Assembly (NCBI GenBank): GCA_022009915.1
Contig: CP091730.1
Span: 248,001-312,000 of the forward strand
Direction of reading: 5' to 3'
DNA: 64,000 nt
Source of the DNA: Alistipes putredinis
Lineage (GTDB): Bacteria; Bacteroidota; Bacteroidia; Bacteroidales; Rikenellaceae
Part shown: positions 1-9,438 of the stretch, piece by piece
Layout: each line of letters starts with the position of its first letter
Numbering within the stretch: the stretch's first letter is position 1
Notes under the pieces: model-generated
Databases searched by the model: none
Seen by the model: only the letters and a program-made list of their open reading frames with translations
Told to the model about the DNA's origin: nothing
Made by a program: the position numbers and the translations under genes

Positions 1-771
1 CAAACGCCGAAGAGCGTAATCATCACCGCCCCTGAAAACACAAATCTGGGCAACGGCTCAAATGTTCTTACGGTAGAGACGCCGAATTTCGCCACCGACG
101 GCAGCCAGCGGTTCGAGCTTCCACAGTCCGCGGACGACATCTCGGGCATGGAGATGAGCATAACCTATCTATCCGAGGATGCTCGGGTAAGCGGGAAAAT
201 CACGATGCCCGCAATCGTCGCCGGACAGACCAACAGCGTCGAATGCCGCGTTCCGTACCTCATGGAGCAGGATTTCAGCGGCCTGTCCAAATACACCGAC
301 GAGGCAACCACCGGCAGCAAGGATTTGAGCAGCGTCGGGCTGGAAGGTTGGAGCGCGTCGCGAAGCAACGGCACGGCAGGCAGCCATATATCGTTACGCC
401 CGTTCTGGGTCTTCGGCGGCCGCTATCAGGGCCGTTTGGACAGCGCCCCGTTAGGCGACGCGATAATAGACGGCCACTTCGTGAATATCGTCGTCAGCTT
501 CACCGCCGGAGCGGAAAAGGTGAATACACCGCTGCAAGTAGGTTCGACCACCACCACGGGCGCCATAGATTCCGGAACAGGCATAACTACCCTTTCCGGC
601 ACAGTGAACCTGCCCAAAGGCAGCAATTCGTCGCCGGCAGTATACACGTTCGAAGTGAGCGGCGCGACCAAGGCTACACGTCTGAGCTGGCGCACCAACA
701 TAACTTCCGGCACATGGAGCACATACTCCGACACACCAATCGACAACATTAGAGTATCCATAAAGAAATAA
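1..771 (+). CDS. C-terminal part of a secreted/surface protein (5' end outside window)
   Basis: The frame is open from the first base of the window to the stop, so the start lies upstream. The visible 256 residues are rich in Ser, Thr, Gly and Val with alternating beta-strand-like stretches, and end in an 'IDNIRVSIKK' strand. That fits the last beta-sandwich of a Bacteroidales surface protein. I do not recognise the family. It is followed after 6 bases by a DUF4493-type lipoprotein in the same direction, so the two are probably co-transcribed and belong to one cell-surface cluster with the fimbrillin-like lipoprotein downstream. No catalytic motif is visible. Confidence 0.55.
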   Translation, partial: QTPKSVIITAPENTNLGNGSNVLTVETPNFATDGSQRFELPQSADDISGMEMSITYLSEDARVSGKITMPAIVAGQTNSVECRVPYLMEQDFSGLSKYTDEATTGSKDLSSVGLEGWSASRSNGTAGSHISLRPFWVFGGRYQGRLDSAPLGDAIIDGHFVNIVVSFTAGAEKVNTPLQVGSTTTTGAIDSGTGITTLSGTVNLPKGSNSSPAVYTFEVSGATKATRLSWRTNITSGTWSTYSDTPIDNIRVSIKK

Positions 772-777
772 GCCGCC

Positions 778-1501
778 ATGAAACGATACATACTATATAC
801 GATACTCACACTCCTGACGCTCGCAGGTTGCAGCAAGGCAGAAACCGAACAGCCGCATGAAAGCGGCTACGGAACACTGGACATGTCCGGCATCATAATA
901 GAGGACGCCACGCGGGCCGTATCCGCCGAAGATTTCACGATAACCGTATACGACGCCGACAACTCTCCGGTAGGCAGCTGGACGAAGTCCGAGACGCCAG
1001 AGACCGTATCCCTCGAAGCGGGCGATTACACCGTTACGGCACACTCGCCCTCGCTCGACGGCGCGGCGTGGGAGTCGCCGTACTACTTCGGGTCCCCAGT
1101 CCGCAACAGTTGTCAAGGACCAAACGACGCCCGTGACGGTGCGGTGCACTCTGGCTAATATCAAGGTAGCCGTCGCTTACAGCGAAGACTTGCAGGCCGC
1201 GCTTTCGGACGGCGAAAGCTACGCCACACGAATCACCGTAGCGGATTCGTGGCTCGACTTCGAGAACGGAGATTCCAGAAACGGATATTTCCGTGCCGCC
1301 GAGACGCTCAACACCATGCGCATCTCATTCACTGGCACGGTGGACGGCGTGAAGGAGAATTTCTCGATGGAAATCGACGGCGTGAAAGCGGGACAATTCA
1401 GAAAAGTCATACTCACAATAAGTTCGCAGGCCGGCGACCACGATTTGGGCGCCGTAATAGAGTCCTGGCAGCAGGACCCCGACCTCGAAGCAGGAAAATA
1501 A
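778..1501 (+). CDS. DUF4493-like surface lipoprotein (frameshifted)
   Basis: The N-terminus MKRYILYTILTLLTLAGCSK is a clear lipoprotein signal peptide with lipobox LAGC. The mature part has the DUF4493 pattern: a short 'GTLDMSG' strand, 'FTITVYDADNSPVGSW', 'LEAGDYTVTAHSP', 'WESPYYFG', then 'CTLANIKVAVAYSEDL'. The frame breaks at 1094-1097, where four C stand in place of three. Removing one C restores FGSQSATVVKDQTTPVTVRC and a protein of about 240 residues. Family members are outer-membrane-anchored proteins of Bacteroidales surface clusters; their exact role is unknown. It lies between two other surface-protein genes in the same orientation. I read the break as a sequence error. Confidence 0.75.
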
Positions 1502-1508
1502 ACGACAA

Positions 1509-1700
1509 ATGACTATGGAAGACTCGAAACAAACACGCGGGGGGTATGGCAAACGGTATTTCTCGCCGAAAATCACAGTGGCGGCAGTCCGTATCGAAAA
1601 CGGTTTTGCGGCCTCATCTCTCAATCTGGACAATAAATCCATCGACCTCGACGGATTCGACATCAACAATCCCGACGGAAGTTTCTCCGCAGACGAATAA
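1509..1700 (+). CDS. Small 63-residue hypothetical protein
   Basis: ATG at 1509 starts 7 bases after the DUF4493 gene and the stop lies 13 bases before the next lipoprotein gene, which makes it look like a genuine small member of the operon. The peptide has no signal sequence or membrane segment. Its first half is basic (KQTRGGYGKRYFSPK) and its second half acidic (DNKSIDLDGFDINNPDGSF). The segment 'ITVAAVRIENGFAASS' resembles the tail of short uncharacterised Bacteroidales proteins found beside surface-protein operons. I do not know a function. A shadow ORF is possible but the tight operon spacing argues against it. Confidence 0.5.
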   Translation: MTMEDSKQTRGGYGKRYFSPKITVAAVRIENGFAASSLNLDNKSIDLDGFDINNPDGSFSADE

Positions 1701-1713
1701 AAACATACCGATT

Positions 1714-3226
1714 ATGAAAAAGACATCGTATATTCTGCTTGCAGTCTGCGTTCTGGCGGCATCGTGCACAAAGACCGACGAACCCGCAACCGCTCCACGC
1801 AAAACCGAACAGGTATCTATCGGAGCCACAATAACGAGCGGTTACACCTCCGCAGAGGGCACTCGCGTATCGCTCGACGCCTCGACCGGAAAAGCGGCTT
1901 GGGAGAACGGCGACCGGATAGGCATCAAGGTCGCTTCCGACAACACGACCCAAACGGACGTACTCTCGACCGAAGACTGCCTGACATTCTGCGGCACGAT
2001 AGCATCTCCGGCATACGATTCTGGCGATCGCATCTATGCAGCCTACCCTGCATCCGCAATAAGCGCCAAGTCGGCAGTTTTCACCATCGAAACAGAACAG
2101 GACGGCGCACTGCCCTCCCCGATGATGGTCGCCACGCACGAGGTGACCGGCGGCAGCAGCGCTGCGGACATAAGCCTTAAATTCCGACAGGCGGGAGCAC
2201 TGCTGATGCTTACCACCGATACGAAGATGGACCGAATAGCCGTTTCGGCCATCGGGTCGGAGGACGTGGCAGGCACTTATACTTTCGATTTCGCCAACGG
2301 CACTACAAGCTGCTCGGGCCATGACAGCATCGTCATAACGCCGGCCTCGACTACCGTATTCATACACATGCCGGCTGTCTCGTTCTCGAAAGGACTGTGC
2401 CTCACGCTGACGAGCGGCAGCCAGACAATGATACAGAGTTACAGCAGCATCACAGCGTTGGAGGCCGGCAAGGCCTATTCGCTCGGCTCGCTCGTCTTCA
2501 AGCCCGCAACCGTAACGCTCGGCGACGTATCGACCTCATACACCAAAAACGGCACCGTATCCAAGACCAACGACATCGGCGGTTCGGAGATGCGGTTCGG
2601 AGAGTGCTCTTTTTCCGGCATATCGAATGCAATGGTAGCCCAGACGGGAATAGAGTACAACGGCACTCAGGCGGCCGCAGAACGCAATGGCAAGACATTC
2701 GCCCCCGCCACCCTAACAGGCCTCGACTGGACATCGTATAAAGTCCGCGCATACGTCAAAACCGTGGACGGCAACACGTTCTACTCCTCCGAAAAGAACG
2801 CCGTCGTCACCGGAATACCCTACACGGCCGCACCGCCGAAAAATGACAAGTGGGTCGCATCGGATAACGGTAATAACATACACTTCCGAGATTCATACGT
2901 CCAGCTCGGTATGGACGGAACTTCCACAGGTGACCCTCAGATAACGCTGACGCTCAATATTCCCGAGAACATCGACATAACGCTCGACGTATCCGTAAAT
3001 GTGAATGCCAACAGAGTAGGAATATGGTACAATCCGACATTCACCCTGTCGGCTGGCGGCACTACTGTCTTTACTCAAAAAAGCGACAACGACAGTAAAC
3101 AGTACAACGTATCGAAAAATGCGACGCTTACATCCTCCAACGGCACGATACAATGCAAAAACGGGTGTAAGGACTCGACTCGGAGGACAGGTGCGAGTTC
3201 ACAGCGTATCGGTAAAATATAGATAG
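1714..3226 (+). CDS. Fimbrillin-like surface lipoprotein
   Basis: ATG at 1714 gives MKKTSYILLAVCVLAASCTK, a lipoprotein signal with the lipidated Cys near residue 18. The mature protein begins with the fimbrillin/Mfa-like pattern: 'GTRVSLDASTGKAAWENGDRIGI' around residue 50, then 'IYAAYPAS', 'LKFRQAGALLML' and 'LEAGKAYSLG'. This is typical of fimbrillin-family A N-terminal domains, which form or tip surface pili. About 500 residues. From about residue 310 a fibronectin-like and a further beta domain follow. Near 3150-3195 the frame slips: the annotated frame ends 'SSQRIGKI', but another frame ends in a convincing beta strand 'QVRVHSVSVKYR' at 3226, so the true C-terminus is probably the latter. 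Confidence 0.75.
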
Positions 3227-3340
3227 GAGAACACCCGAAAACAGCCCCAGCGCATTACCGCCGCGGTCTGAAAGCGTATCGAAATTCAGCATAGATGCGC
3301 ATGCCGAAGGCGGAAATCGCCAAGGCCCGATTCAAAAAAA

Positions 3341-3389
3341 AGAGTCGTATCGCAGCTCGTAAAAAGGAGCCGGATACGGCTCTTTTTTT
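3341..3389 (+). terminator. Rho-independent terminator after the fimbrillin-like gene
   Basis: The arms agagtcgtatc and ggatacggctct pair with one G-U, and are followed by a run of seven T. It lies about 115 bases after the fimbrillin stop and probably ends that operon. Confidence 0.65.
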
Positions 3390-3914
3390 GCTTACGCCCA
3401 GTCGCCTCAATTCGCAACTCTTTTCGGTGCATCATCTTCGGGCGCGCTCATTTTTCGGAATCCATGCCCTGTTATATCGCGCTACTGCATCTCCTTATTG
3501 CATTGCTCTGTTACATGACCCAATTCGTCCGATCTACTGTATCGTTTTGATGTATCGGTCTATTGCATCGACCAGCTGCATCGCGCTATTAAATCTCCAT
3601 GCGGCATTGTCCTGTTGCATCGCCTCACAGCATCGTCCTACGGTATCGCACCTCTGAACAAACTTCGCCTCGGATTTCGCTGAAAGTTCGTCTTTTTCTG
3701 CAAATAAATGCCGGATACCGTTCGGAATCGTTTTCGAAACCCGACACTGCCGAAATACAAAAGTTTAACACTATCGAAACGTGTTTTCACTACGGCACAA
3801 CATACGTTTTAATCCGATAATTGCCTAACGATGCCGGCAGTCATAAGCTCATCGCTTAATTCAACCGCGGCGAATCATCAAGCGCAGGTGAATAAAAAGA
3901 CCCATACAGCGGAA
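3390..3914. other. Non-coding stretch with degenerate ATCG-containing repeats
   Basis: No convincing gene here. Between about 3475 and 3655 the sequence is a string of degenerate units of roughly 13-20 bases, each containing tgcatcg, tgtatcg or ttgcattg. The open frames across it (for example 3295-3657 plus) merely translate this repeat as recurring 'CIAL' and lack any family signal. The rest, up to the 102-bp repeats, shows nothing I recognise. Confidence 0.5.
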
Positions 3915-4330
3915 CAAGGCCCCGATGCTCTTTTCTGGATACCGAATGCGCGAATACAAGAGATTACACCCTTTACAAGACGGCACGACAGACGGGCACA
4001 TGTCGCATGCAGCAGAACAAGGCCCCCGATGCTCGTTCCAATACCGGATACGCAAATACAAGAGATTACGCCCTTTACAAAGCGGAGCCGACAGACGGGA
4101 ACATGTCTCATGCCGCAGAACAAGGCCCCCGATGCTCGTTCCAATACCGGATACGCAAATACAAGAGATTACGCCCTTTACAAAGCGGAGCCGACAGACG
4201 GGAACATGTCACATGCGGCAAAACAAGGCTCCCGATGCTCTTTTCCCGCCGATACCGAATTGTGCGAATACAAGAGATTACGCCCTTTACAAGACGGCAC
4301 GACGGACGGGAACATGTCGCATACAACCGA
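3911..4330. repeat. Four tandem copies of a 102-109 bp repeat
   Basis: Each unit starts around acaaggc(c)cccgatgctc, contains aatacaagagattac, and ends with acgggaacatgtc(g/t)catgc. The internal marker caagagattac falls at about 3957, 4059, 4162 and 4271, giving periods of 102, 103 and 109. Copies 2 and 3 are nearly identical; copies 1 and 4 are more diverged and share 'gacggcacgac' where 2 and 3 have 'gcggagccgac'. Unit lengths not divisible by three and the absence of a start argue against a repeat protein. Units are adjacent, without unique spacers, so this is not a CRISPR array. Confidence 0.8.
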
Positions 4331-4428
4331 GCCAGACATATTGTCTTATACACCAAGAATACTATCGGAGATATGAAAGCAGAGTTTTCGAAAAGTCCGC
4401 ATCTATATCGGTCGCAGCACCGTAGAAA

Positions 4429-4498
4429 GCCAAACAAAGCCAAACAAAGCCAAACAAAGCCAAACAAAGCCAAACAAAGCCAAACAAAGCCAAACAAA
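4429..4498. repeat. Seven copies of a 10-bp tandem repeat (gccaaacaaa)
   Basis: The unit gccaaacaaa is repeated seven times without interruption, immediately beside the terminator of the exb operon. Such simple repeats are prone to slippage. No gene reads through it, so phase variation of a protein is unlikely; it may only vary the 3' flank of the operon. Confidence 0.9.
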
Positions 4499-4542
4499 AA
4501 CACGAATCGGGCGTTTTCCGAAGAAAACATCCCGATTCGTGT
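4494..4542 (-). terminator. Terminator of the exbB-exbD operon
   Basis: On the minus strand the 12-bp arms acacgaatcggg and cccgattcgtgt pair perfectly, with a further small gttttc/gaaaac helix inside the loop, and are followed by a T run. It lies 24 bases past the stop of the last exbD. Confidence 0.85.
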
Positions 4543-4565
4543 CTATTGGAATCTAAGCGTAACGC

Positions 4566-5040
4566 CTATTTGTATCCTAAACCTTTCGAAGCCGCGTAAT
4601 TGACTTTCAATGCACTGGCCCTGCGCAACTCCTGCTTGACGTCGGTAATATTACCCATAGTAGTCATTGCGTCGGCCTTGATACAAACCGTCATAGCCGC
4701 ACGGTCGGCCTCGCTGAGCTTATCGCGTTCCGAAGCCACGAACTCGCCGATATCCTTTGCGGTACGGTAGCTGTCGTTGAGCTGAATACGCGGAGAAGTT
4801 CCCCACTTCTGCTGCATGGCCTTCGTAGGAGGACCGATGTAGATATAACTTACGAGCTGTTTTTTCTCCAACTTCTGGACCTCGGTGGCCTCGGGAAGTT
4901 TGGTCGTAACCAGAATCTCCTGATCGCGCATCGTGGTCGAAACCATGAAGAAGAAGATAAGCATAAATATCACGTCAGGCAGAGACGAGGTCGAAATTGC
5001 CGGAATCTCCTTGTTGCCTTTTTTTCTTCATTACAGCCAT
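4566..5040 (-). CDS. exbD: ExbD-type biopolymer transport protein (second copy, frameshifted near N-terminus)
   Basis: ExbD partners with ExbB in an inner-membrane proton channel that energises TonB. The protein begins MAVMKKKGNKEIPAISTSSL, followed by the single transmembrane helix 'PDVIFMLIFFFMVSTTM', whose leading Asp is the conserved proton-channel residue, and then a periplasmic domain. The frame is broken at 5019-5025 by a run of seven T (A on the coding strand) where six give a continuous protein of about 157 residues. It is the last gene of an exbB-TM protein-exbD-exbD operon; no TonB gene follows in the window. Confidence 0.85.
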
Positions 5041-5075
5041 ACTATCTTCCTCCCTCTACGTTACGTGGTTCTGCC

Positions 5076-5645
5076 TCAGAAATTTTTCAGAGGTACAGCT
5101 TTCTGTATCACACCGCGCTGGTCCTCGGACAGGTCGGAGAAACGGACGCCGAACTTCTGCATGGATGCTTCGTCACGCACTTCGTTGAACGCACGGGTAA
5201 GTTCGTTCTGCACCATGATATACATGTTGTAGCTCGTACCGCGGTCGTTTTGAAGCGATATGACACCCTTGCTCACGGGGTAGACCCATTTGCTTCCGTC
5301 AGGCATCTCAATTTCGGTGTTCTCCTTTTCAGGCAGATTTTCCTCGTCGAATCTATTGGTAATGAAGTTCTTGACCTCTTCTTTGAGCTGGGAGATATCT
5401 ATCTGTCCCTTGCCTACAATCATAATCTGGTCGAACTTATTGACGAACACGTTCATCAGGTTTCGCTCCTTGACATCCTGATCCTTCAACTTCTGGTCGT
5501 TTTCGGGCATAGGAGGCAAAATTCGCGATATACCGGTATCGACATTCATGGTCGTAGCCACAAGGAAGAATATCAGCAGCAGAAACGAGATGTCCGCCAT
5601 GGAACCTGCATTGATTTCCTGTATTTTCCTTTTATTGGTTGGCAT
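5076..5645 (-). CDS. exbD: ExbD-type biopolymer transport protein (first copy)
   Basis: Intact 189 residues. The short basic N-terminus MPTNKRKIQEINAGS is followed by one transmembrane helix 'MADISFLLLIFFLVATTM' with the conserved Asp at residue 18, then a periplasmic domain of about 145 residues. Bacteroidetes often encode two ExbD paralogues side by side, as here; this one is longer and contains an acidic insert (ENLPEKENTEIE). It probably assembles with the ExbB encoded two genes upstream to drive TonB-dependent uptake across the outer membrane. Confidence 0.9.
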   Translation of the reverse strand: MPTNKRKIQEINAGSMADISFLLLIFFLVATTMNVDTGISRILPPMPENDQKLKDQDVKERNLMNVFVNKFDQIMIVGKGQIDISQLKEEVKNFITNRFDEENLPEKENTEIEMPDGSKWVYPVSKGVISLQNDRGTSYNMYIMVQNELTRAFNEVRDEASMQKFGVRFSDLSEDQRGVIQKAVPLKNF

Positions 5646-5658
5646 ACCTAATTATTAA

Positions 5659-6067
5659 CTATTTTATGCTGTATCTTATTTCGCCGCCTATCAGCAATAC
5701 GACTACCGCTGCAAAGGCCGCATAAGTTACATAAAGCAAAGTATCGGTAAGTTTCAGAGCGGCAACACTGTCTTCGACCGTACCGTCGGCAAGGGTGACA
5801 GGGTCGGTGCTTGCTGCGAAGTACGAAACGACGGTCACCACGAGCAACAGCCCGAATACTATGACTCCGATTTTGGACTTATTGCTGCTCTTGCCGAAAT
5901 TGACGGCCGTCATGACAACGGCGGCAACAACGGCGATGGCGAACAATATGTAAGTGTAAACCAGTATCATATCCACACTGTTGATATCGACTACCAACAT
6001 GGGAATGAGTGCGGCCACACCCAAAAACCAGAAGTATGAATTTCAATATGTTTAACGCCTTTTTCAT
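5659..6067 (-). CDS. Small integral membrane protein of the exb operon (frameshifted)
   Basis: Start MKKALNILKFILLV at 6067. Four hydrophobic segments are visible: residues about 6-22, 28-50, 60-78 and 98-116. The frame breaks at 6023-6027, where five A (T on the coding strand) should be four, giving 'LLVLGVAALIPMLVV'. About 135 residues. I do not know a named family; equivalent small polytopic proteins sit between exbB and exbD in other Bacteroidales, so it is probably an accessory of the ExbB-ExbD motor. It lies 13 bases before exbD. Confidence 0.65.
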
Positions 6068-6111
6068 TGTTGAAAAATTATTCTTTCCTTATTCTAATCT
6101 ATTTCGAAAAA

Positions 6112-6913
6112 TTATTTCGTGCTGAACTTGGTCAGCATGTCCGTAAGAGTAATCGAGTCTGTCCTCCATAGTGTTTACCAGACCGTCGATTTTCTATACG
6201 AGATAGGAATAGAACAATTGAAGAATAACGGCAACGATAAGACCGAGAAGGGTCGTCAGAAGGGCCACTTTGATACCTCCTGCAACCAGAGTCGGGCTGA
6301 TATCGCCGGCAGCCTGAATAGAGTCGAATGCCTGCACCATACCGACAACGGTACCCATGAATCCCAACATCGGCGCAAGTGCGATGAAAAGACCTATCCA
6401 AGTAAGACCGCTCTCCATAAGACCGGTCTGGACCGAACCGTAAGATACGACGGCCTTCTCGACTGCGTCCAGACCCTGATTGTAACGGTCGAGACCCTGA
6501 TAATAAATCGAAGCGACGGGACCGCGGGTATTGCGGCATACGTCCTTGGCAGCCTCTATACCGCCGTTTTCCAGAGCAGCCTCGACCTTAGCGATGAGTT
6601 TCTTGGTGTTGATGGTGCTGAGATTGAGGTAAATTATACGTTCGATTGCGATAGCCAGACCGAAAATAAGACACAGAAGCGGAGCGGCCATCCAGCCTGC
6701 ACTACCCTCGATGAACTTCTGTTTGAGAAGCTGATGCAGAGGCTCGCCTTCCACGTCCACCTCGGCATCGACCACAGCCACTTCGGTAGCTTCAACCTGC
6801 TCGGTTGCAGCAGCACCGTCGGTAGCAGCCGCCTCACTTTCCTGAGCCTGAACAGCAACAGCCGCAAAGCTGAATAAGCCAGCAACTGCAAGAATCATAA
6901 AAAGTTTTTTCAT
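6112..6913 (-). CDS. exbB: ExbB/MotA/TolQ-family proton channel protein
   Basis: N-terminal signal peptide MKKLFMILAVAGLFSFAAVA followed by an Ala/Glu/Val-rich periplasmic extension (about residues 24-60), then a TM helix 'WMAAPLLCLIFGLAIAIERI', a cytoplasmic domain and two closing helices 'GLFIALAPMLGFMGTVVGMV' and 'VALLTTLLGLIVAVILQLFYSYLV'. The LGFMGTVVGM motif is diagnostic of the MotA/TolQ/ExbB family. The end is disturbed near 6185-6200: one frame stops at 6194, another continues '...DSITLTDMLTKFSTK' to a stop at 6112, so I extend the gene there. First gene of the operon. Confidence 0.85.
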
Positions 6914-6969
6914 AGTTGAATGTTGAAAATTAATTAGACTTGTTTTTGTTCGAAATTCTTATCTCTTGC

Positions 6970-7056
6970 GGAGAAAGCGGGATTCGAACCCACGATGCCC
7001 TTTTGAGGCATACACACTTTCCAGGCGTGCACCTTCAGCCACTCGGTCATTTCTCC
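6970..7056 (-). tRNA. tRNA-Ser (GGA)
   Basis: On the minus strand the 87-nt sequence begins ggagaaatgaccgagtggct and ends gggttcgaatcccgctttct followed by cc. The 7-bp acceptor arms pair, the T arm is canonical, a long variable arm typical of Ser tRNAs is present, and the anticodon loop reads ctGGAaa. CCA is not encoded. Confidence 0.95.
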
Positions 7057-7187
7057 AATACTTCTTCAATCTCCGTAACCGGTTCTGTCTCAATCGTCCG
7101 CAAGCTCACACAGCCGCGAAAAAAAGGCCCGAATCAACGGGATTTCGATTTGCGAATATAGAAATAATAATTCATCCGAACAAAGTT

Positions 7188-8217
7188 TTATTTAATAAAT
7201 TCGCCCTTGATGGGATTATTTAACAGTTTCGCAATGCCGTCCGCATCCAGATTCTGGCCCAAAACATACATAAGTTTGGTGACGGCCGCCTCGGTGGTCA
7301 TGTCGTAACCGCCGATAACTCCGGCCTCGGGCAGGCTTAGCCCCGTTTCGTAAATCGCCGACACCGTACCGTTGGCGCACTGCGTGACGTTTATCACGAC
7401 CACACCGCGTCGCACCACCTCCCTTATCGCATCCACGAAACACTGCGCGGTAGGTGCGTTTCCCGAGCCGTAAGTCTCCAAAACCACACCCCGCAGAGAC
7501 TCGGCCGCGAGCATCGAATGCAGCACCTGCTCGGTCAGGCCGGGGAAAAATCTTGATCACCGCCACATCGCGGCAAAGATTCTCCGCTATATGCAGCGTC
7601 GGGCTCGAAAAATCGGCCTTGCGTATGTACGGGACATTATATGATATGGTAACGCCCACCTCGGCCAGAGGCGGATAGTTCTCCGAACAGAAGGCATTGA
7701 GGTGCTCGGCACTGCATTTGGTGGTGCGGTTGGCCCTGAAAAGCCGGTTCTGGAAATACACGCACACCTCGGGGACAACGGGCATCTCGTCGCGTTTGGC
7801 GGCAGCAATCTCTATGGCCGTTATCAGATTTTCGCGGCCGTCGGTGCGAAGCACGCCTATGGGAATCTGACTGCCGGTGAAGATTACCGGCTTGTTCAAA
7901 TCTTCGAGCATGAAGCTGAGCGCCGAAGCGGTGTAGGACATCGTGTCGGTGCCGTGCAGAATCACGAAGCCGTCGAACGAGGCGTAATTGTCGCGGATGA
8001 TTCGGGCCAGCCTAATCCAGTCGTCAGGCGTGACATTGGACGAATCTATCGGCTTCAACGAGTTGTACACCTCGATGTCCACGTTCAGAGTGCGAAGCGA
8101 CGGAAATTCGGTGTAGATATCGTTGAAGTCGAACGGACGCAGCACGCCCGAAAGCGGGTCGGTCTTCATGCCGATAGTTCCGCCCGTATATATCAAAAGT
8201 ATCGAACTGCCTGCCAT
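7188..8217 (-). CDS. ansA: Type I L-asparaginase (cytoplasmic)
   Basis: Hydrolyses L-asparagine to aspartate and ammonia. The N-terminus [18 protein letters not shown] holds the first catalytic Thr in TGGTIG; the second Thr lies in '[18 protein letters not shown]' (HGTDT, residues about 90-95). No signal peptide, as expected for the cytoplasmic type I enzyme. The frame slips around 7543-7552 in a run of T and C: 'IKIFP' should continue into '[20 protein letters not shown]'. Corrected length about 343 residues. Its start overlaps the end of obg by 25 bases, so the two are probably one transcript. Confidence 0.9.
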
Positions 8218-9234
8218 AACCGCATCACTCCTTTGTTCCGTTTTCCATTCAGCCTGCTCCACAACTCGTCTTTCAGTTCCGCGATTCCCATTCCGCTGAC
8301 GGAGGATACGAGCATGGCGTCGATGCCCTCGGGCAGGTTTTCGCGCACGTGTTCCATAAGTTCCTCGTCCAGCATGTCGCACTTGGTGACGGCCAGCAGG
8401 CGCTCCTTGTCGAGCAGTTCGGGATTGTACATCGTCAGCTCTCCGAGCAGAATTTCGTAGTCGCGCACGATGTCGTCGGAATCGGCAGGAATCATGAACA
8501 GCAGCATCGAGTTCCGCTCTATATGCCTCAGAAAACGGGTTCCGAGTCCGCGGCCTTCGTGCGCTCCCTCGATGATTCCGGGTATGTCGGCCATGACGAA
8601 CGAGTGGCCGTCGCGGCACTCCACGATTCCCAGATTCGGTTCGAGCGTAGTGAAGGCATAGTCGGCGATTTTGGGTCTTGCGGCCGAAACCACCGACAGC
8701 AGCGTCGATTTGCCAGCATTGGGGAATCCCACCAGTCCCACATCGGCGAGAAGTTTGAGTTCCAGAATAAATGTACCCTCGCGGCCGTCCTCGCCGGGCT
8801 GCGCATAGCGCGGCGCCTGATTCGTCGCGCTCTTGAAGTGCCAGTTGCCGAGTCCGCCGCGCCCGCCCGCAAGCAGCACGGCCTTCTGCCCGTCCTCGGT
8901 CACTTCGCAGACCGTCTCACCCGTTTCGGCATCGCGTGCCACGGTTCCGAGCGGTACGTCTATCACGATGTCGCGGCCGTCGCGCCCGCTGCTTCTGGCT
9001 CCCGAGCCGGCCTGTCCGTCTTCGGCGAAGATATGCCTTTTTATATTTAAGGTGTATGAGCGTCCAGTACTGGCTATTGCCGCGCAGGATTATGCTGGCG
9101 CCGCGTCCTCCGTCGCCGCCGTCAGGTCCGCCGAAAGCTACGAACTTCTCCCTGCGGAAATGGGCAGAACCGGCCCCGCCGTGTCCCGAGCGACAGAAAA
9201 TCTTGACGTAATCTACGAAATTGGATGATGGCAT
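8193..9234 (-). CDS. obg: Obg/CgtA GTPase (ribosome biogenesis)
   Basis: N-terminal Obg fold with the glycine-rich '[14 protein letters not shown]', then a G domain with P-loop '[11 protein letters not shown]', switch '[16 protein letters not shown]' and NKxD equivalent 'TKCD'. Essential GTPase of 50S assembly. The frame is broken at 9038-9042 (five T; four give '[21 protein letters not shown]'). About 347 residues after correction. An essential gene broken by one base in a homopolymer supports a sequence error. Confidence 0.92.
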
Positions 9235-9254
9235 ATTACTCTGTTTTCACCACA

Positions 9255-9262
9255 CAAAGGTA
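9255..9262 (-). promoter_or_regulatory. -7 box (TACCTTTG) upstream of obg
   Basis: On the minus strand TACCTTTG matches the Bacteroidetes TAnnTTTG box and ends about 20 bases before the obg start. I see no clear TTTG at -33. Confidence 0.45.
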
Positions 9263-9347
9263 ACTATTTATAGATTATTTGCAATTTCATCCTCCGCGGC
9301 AGAGAAGTCATTTCGAGCCGCAAAATTTTTATTCGAATTTTTTTGTA

Positions 9348-9355
9348 TACCTTTG
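9348..9355 (+). promoter_or_regulatory. -7 box (TACCTTTG) upstream of greA
   Basis: TACCTTTG matches the Bacteroidetes TAnnTTTG box, 84 bases before the greA ATG. The upstream -33 element is not clear. Confidence 0.5.
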
Positions 9356-9438
9356 CTTTCAAGATATGCAAGGGATTCCGGTCCGTGACGGGTCGGGGTT
9401 CTTGGTTTTTAGCGTATAATAAAAACTATCATAAAACT

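Noticed and set aside
3295..3657. 120-codon ORF with repeated CIAL motifs
   Set aside because: Simply translates the degenerate ATCG-containing repeats after a terminator; no family signal.
3911..4330. CRISPR array
   Set aside because: The 102-109 bp units are contiguous with no unique spacers, and no cas gene is near.
4007..4603. ORFs of up to 198 codons across the tandem repeats
   Set aside because: Repeat length is not a multiple of three, so the frame of the motif changes from unit to unit; no start context.
6119..6877. 252-codon plus-strand ORF
   Set aside because: Antisense of exbB; the minus strand encodes a clear ExbB.
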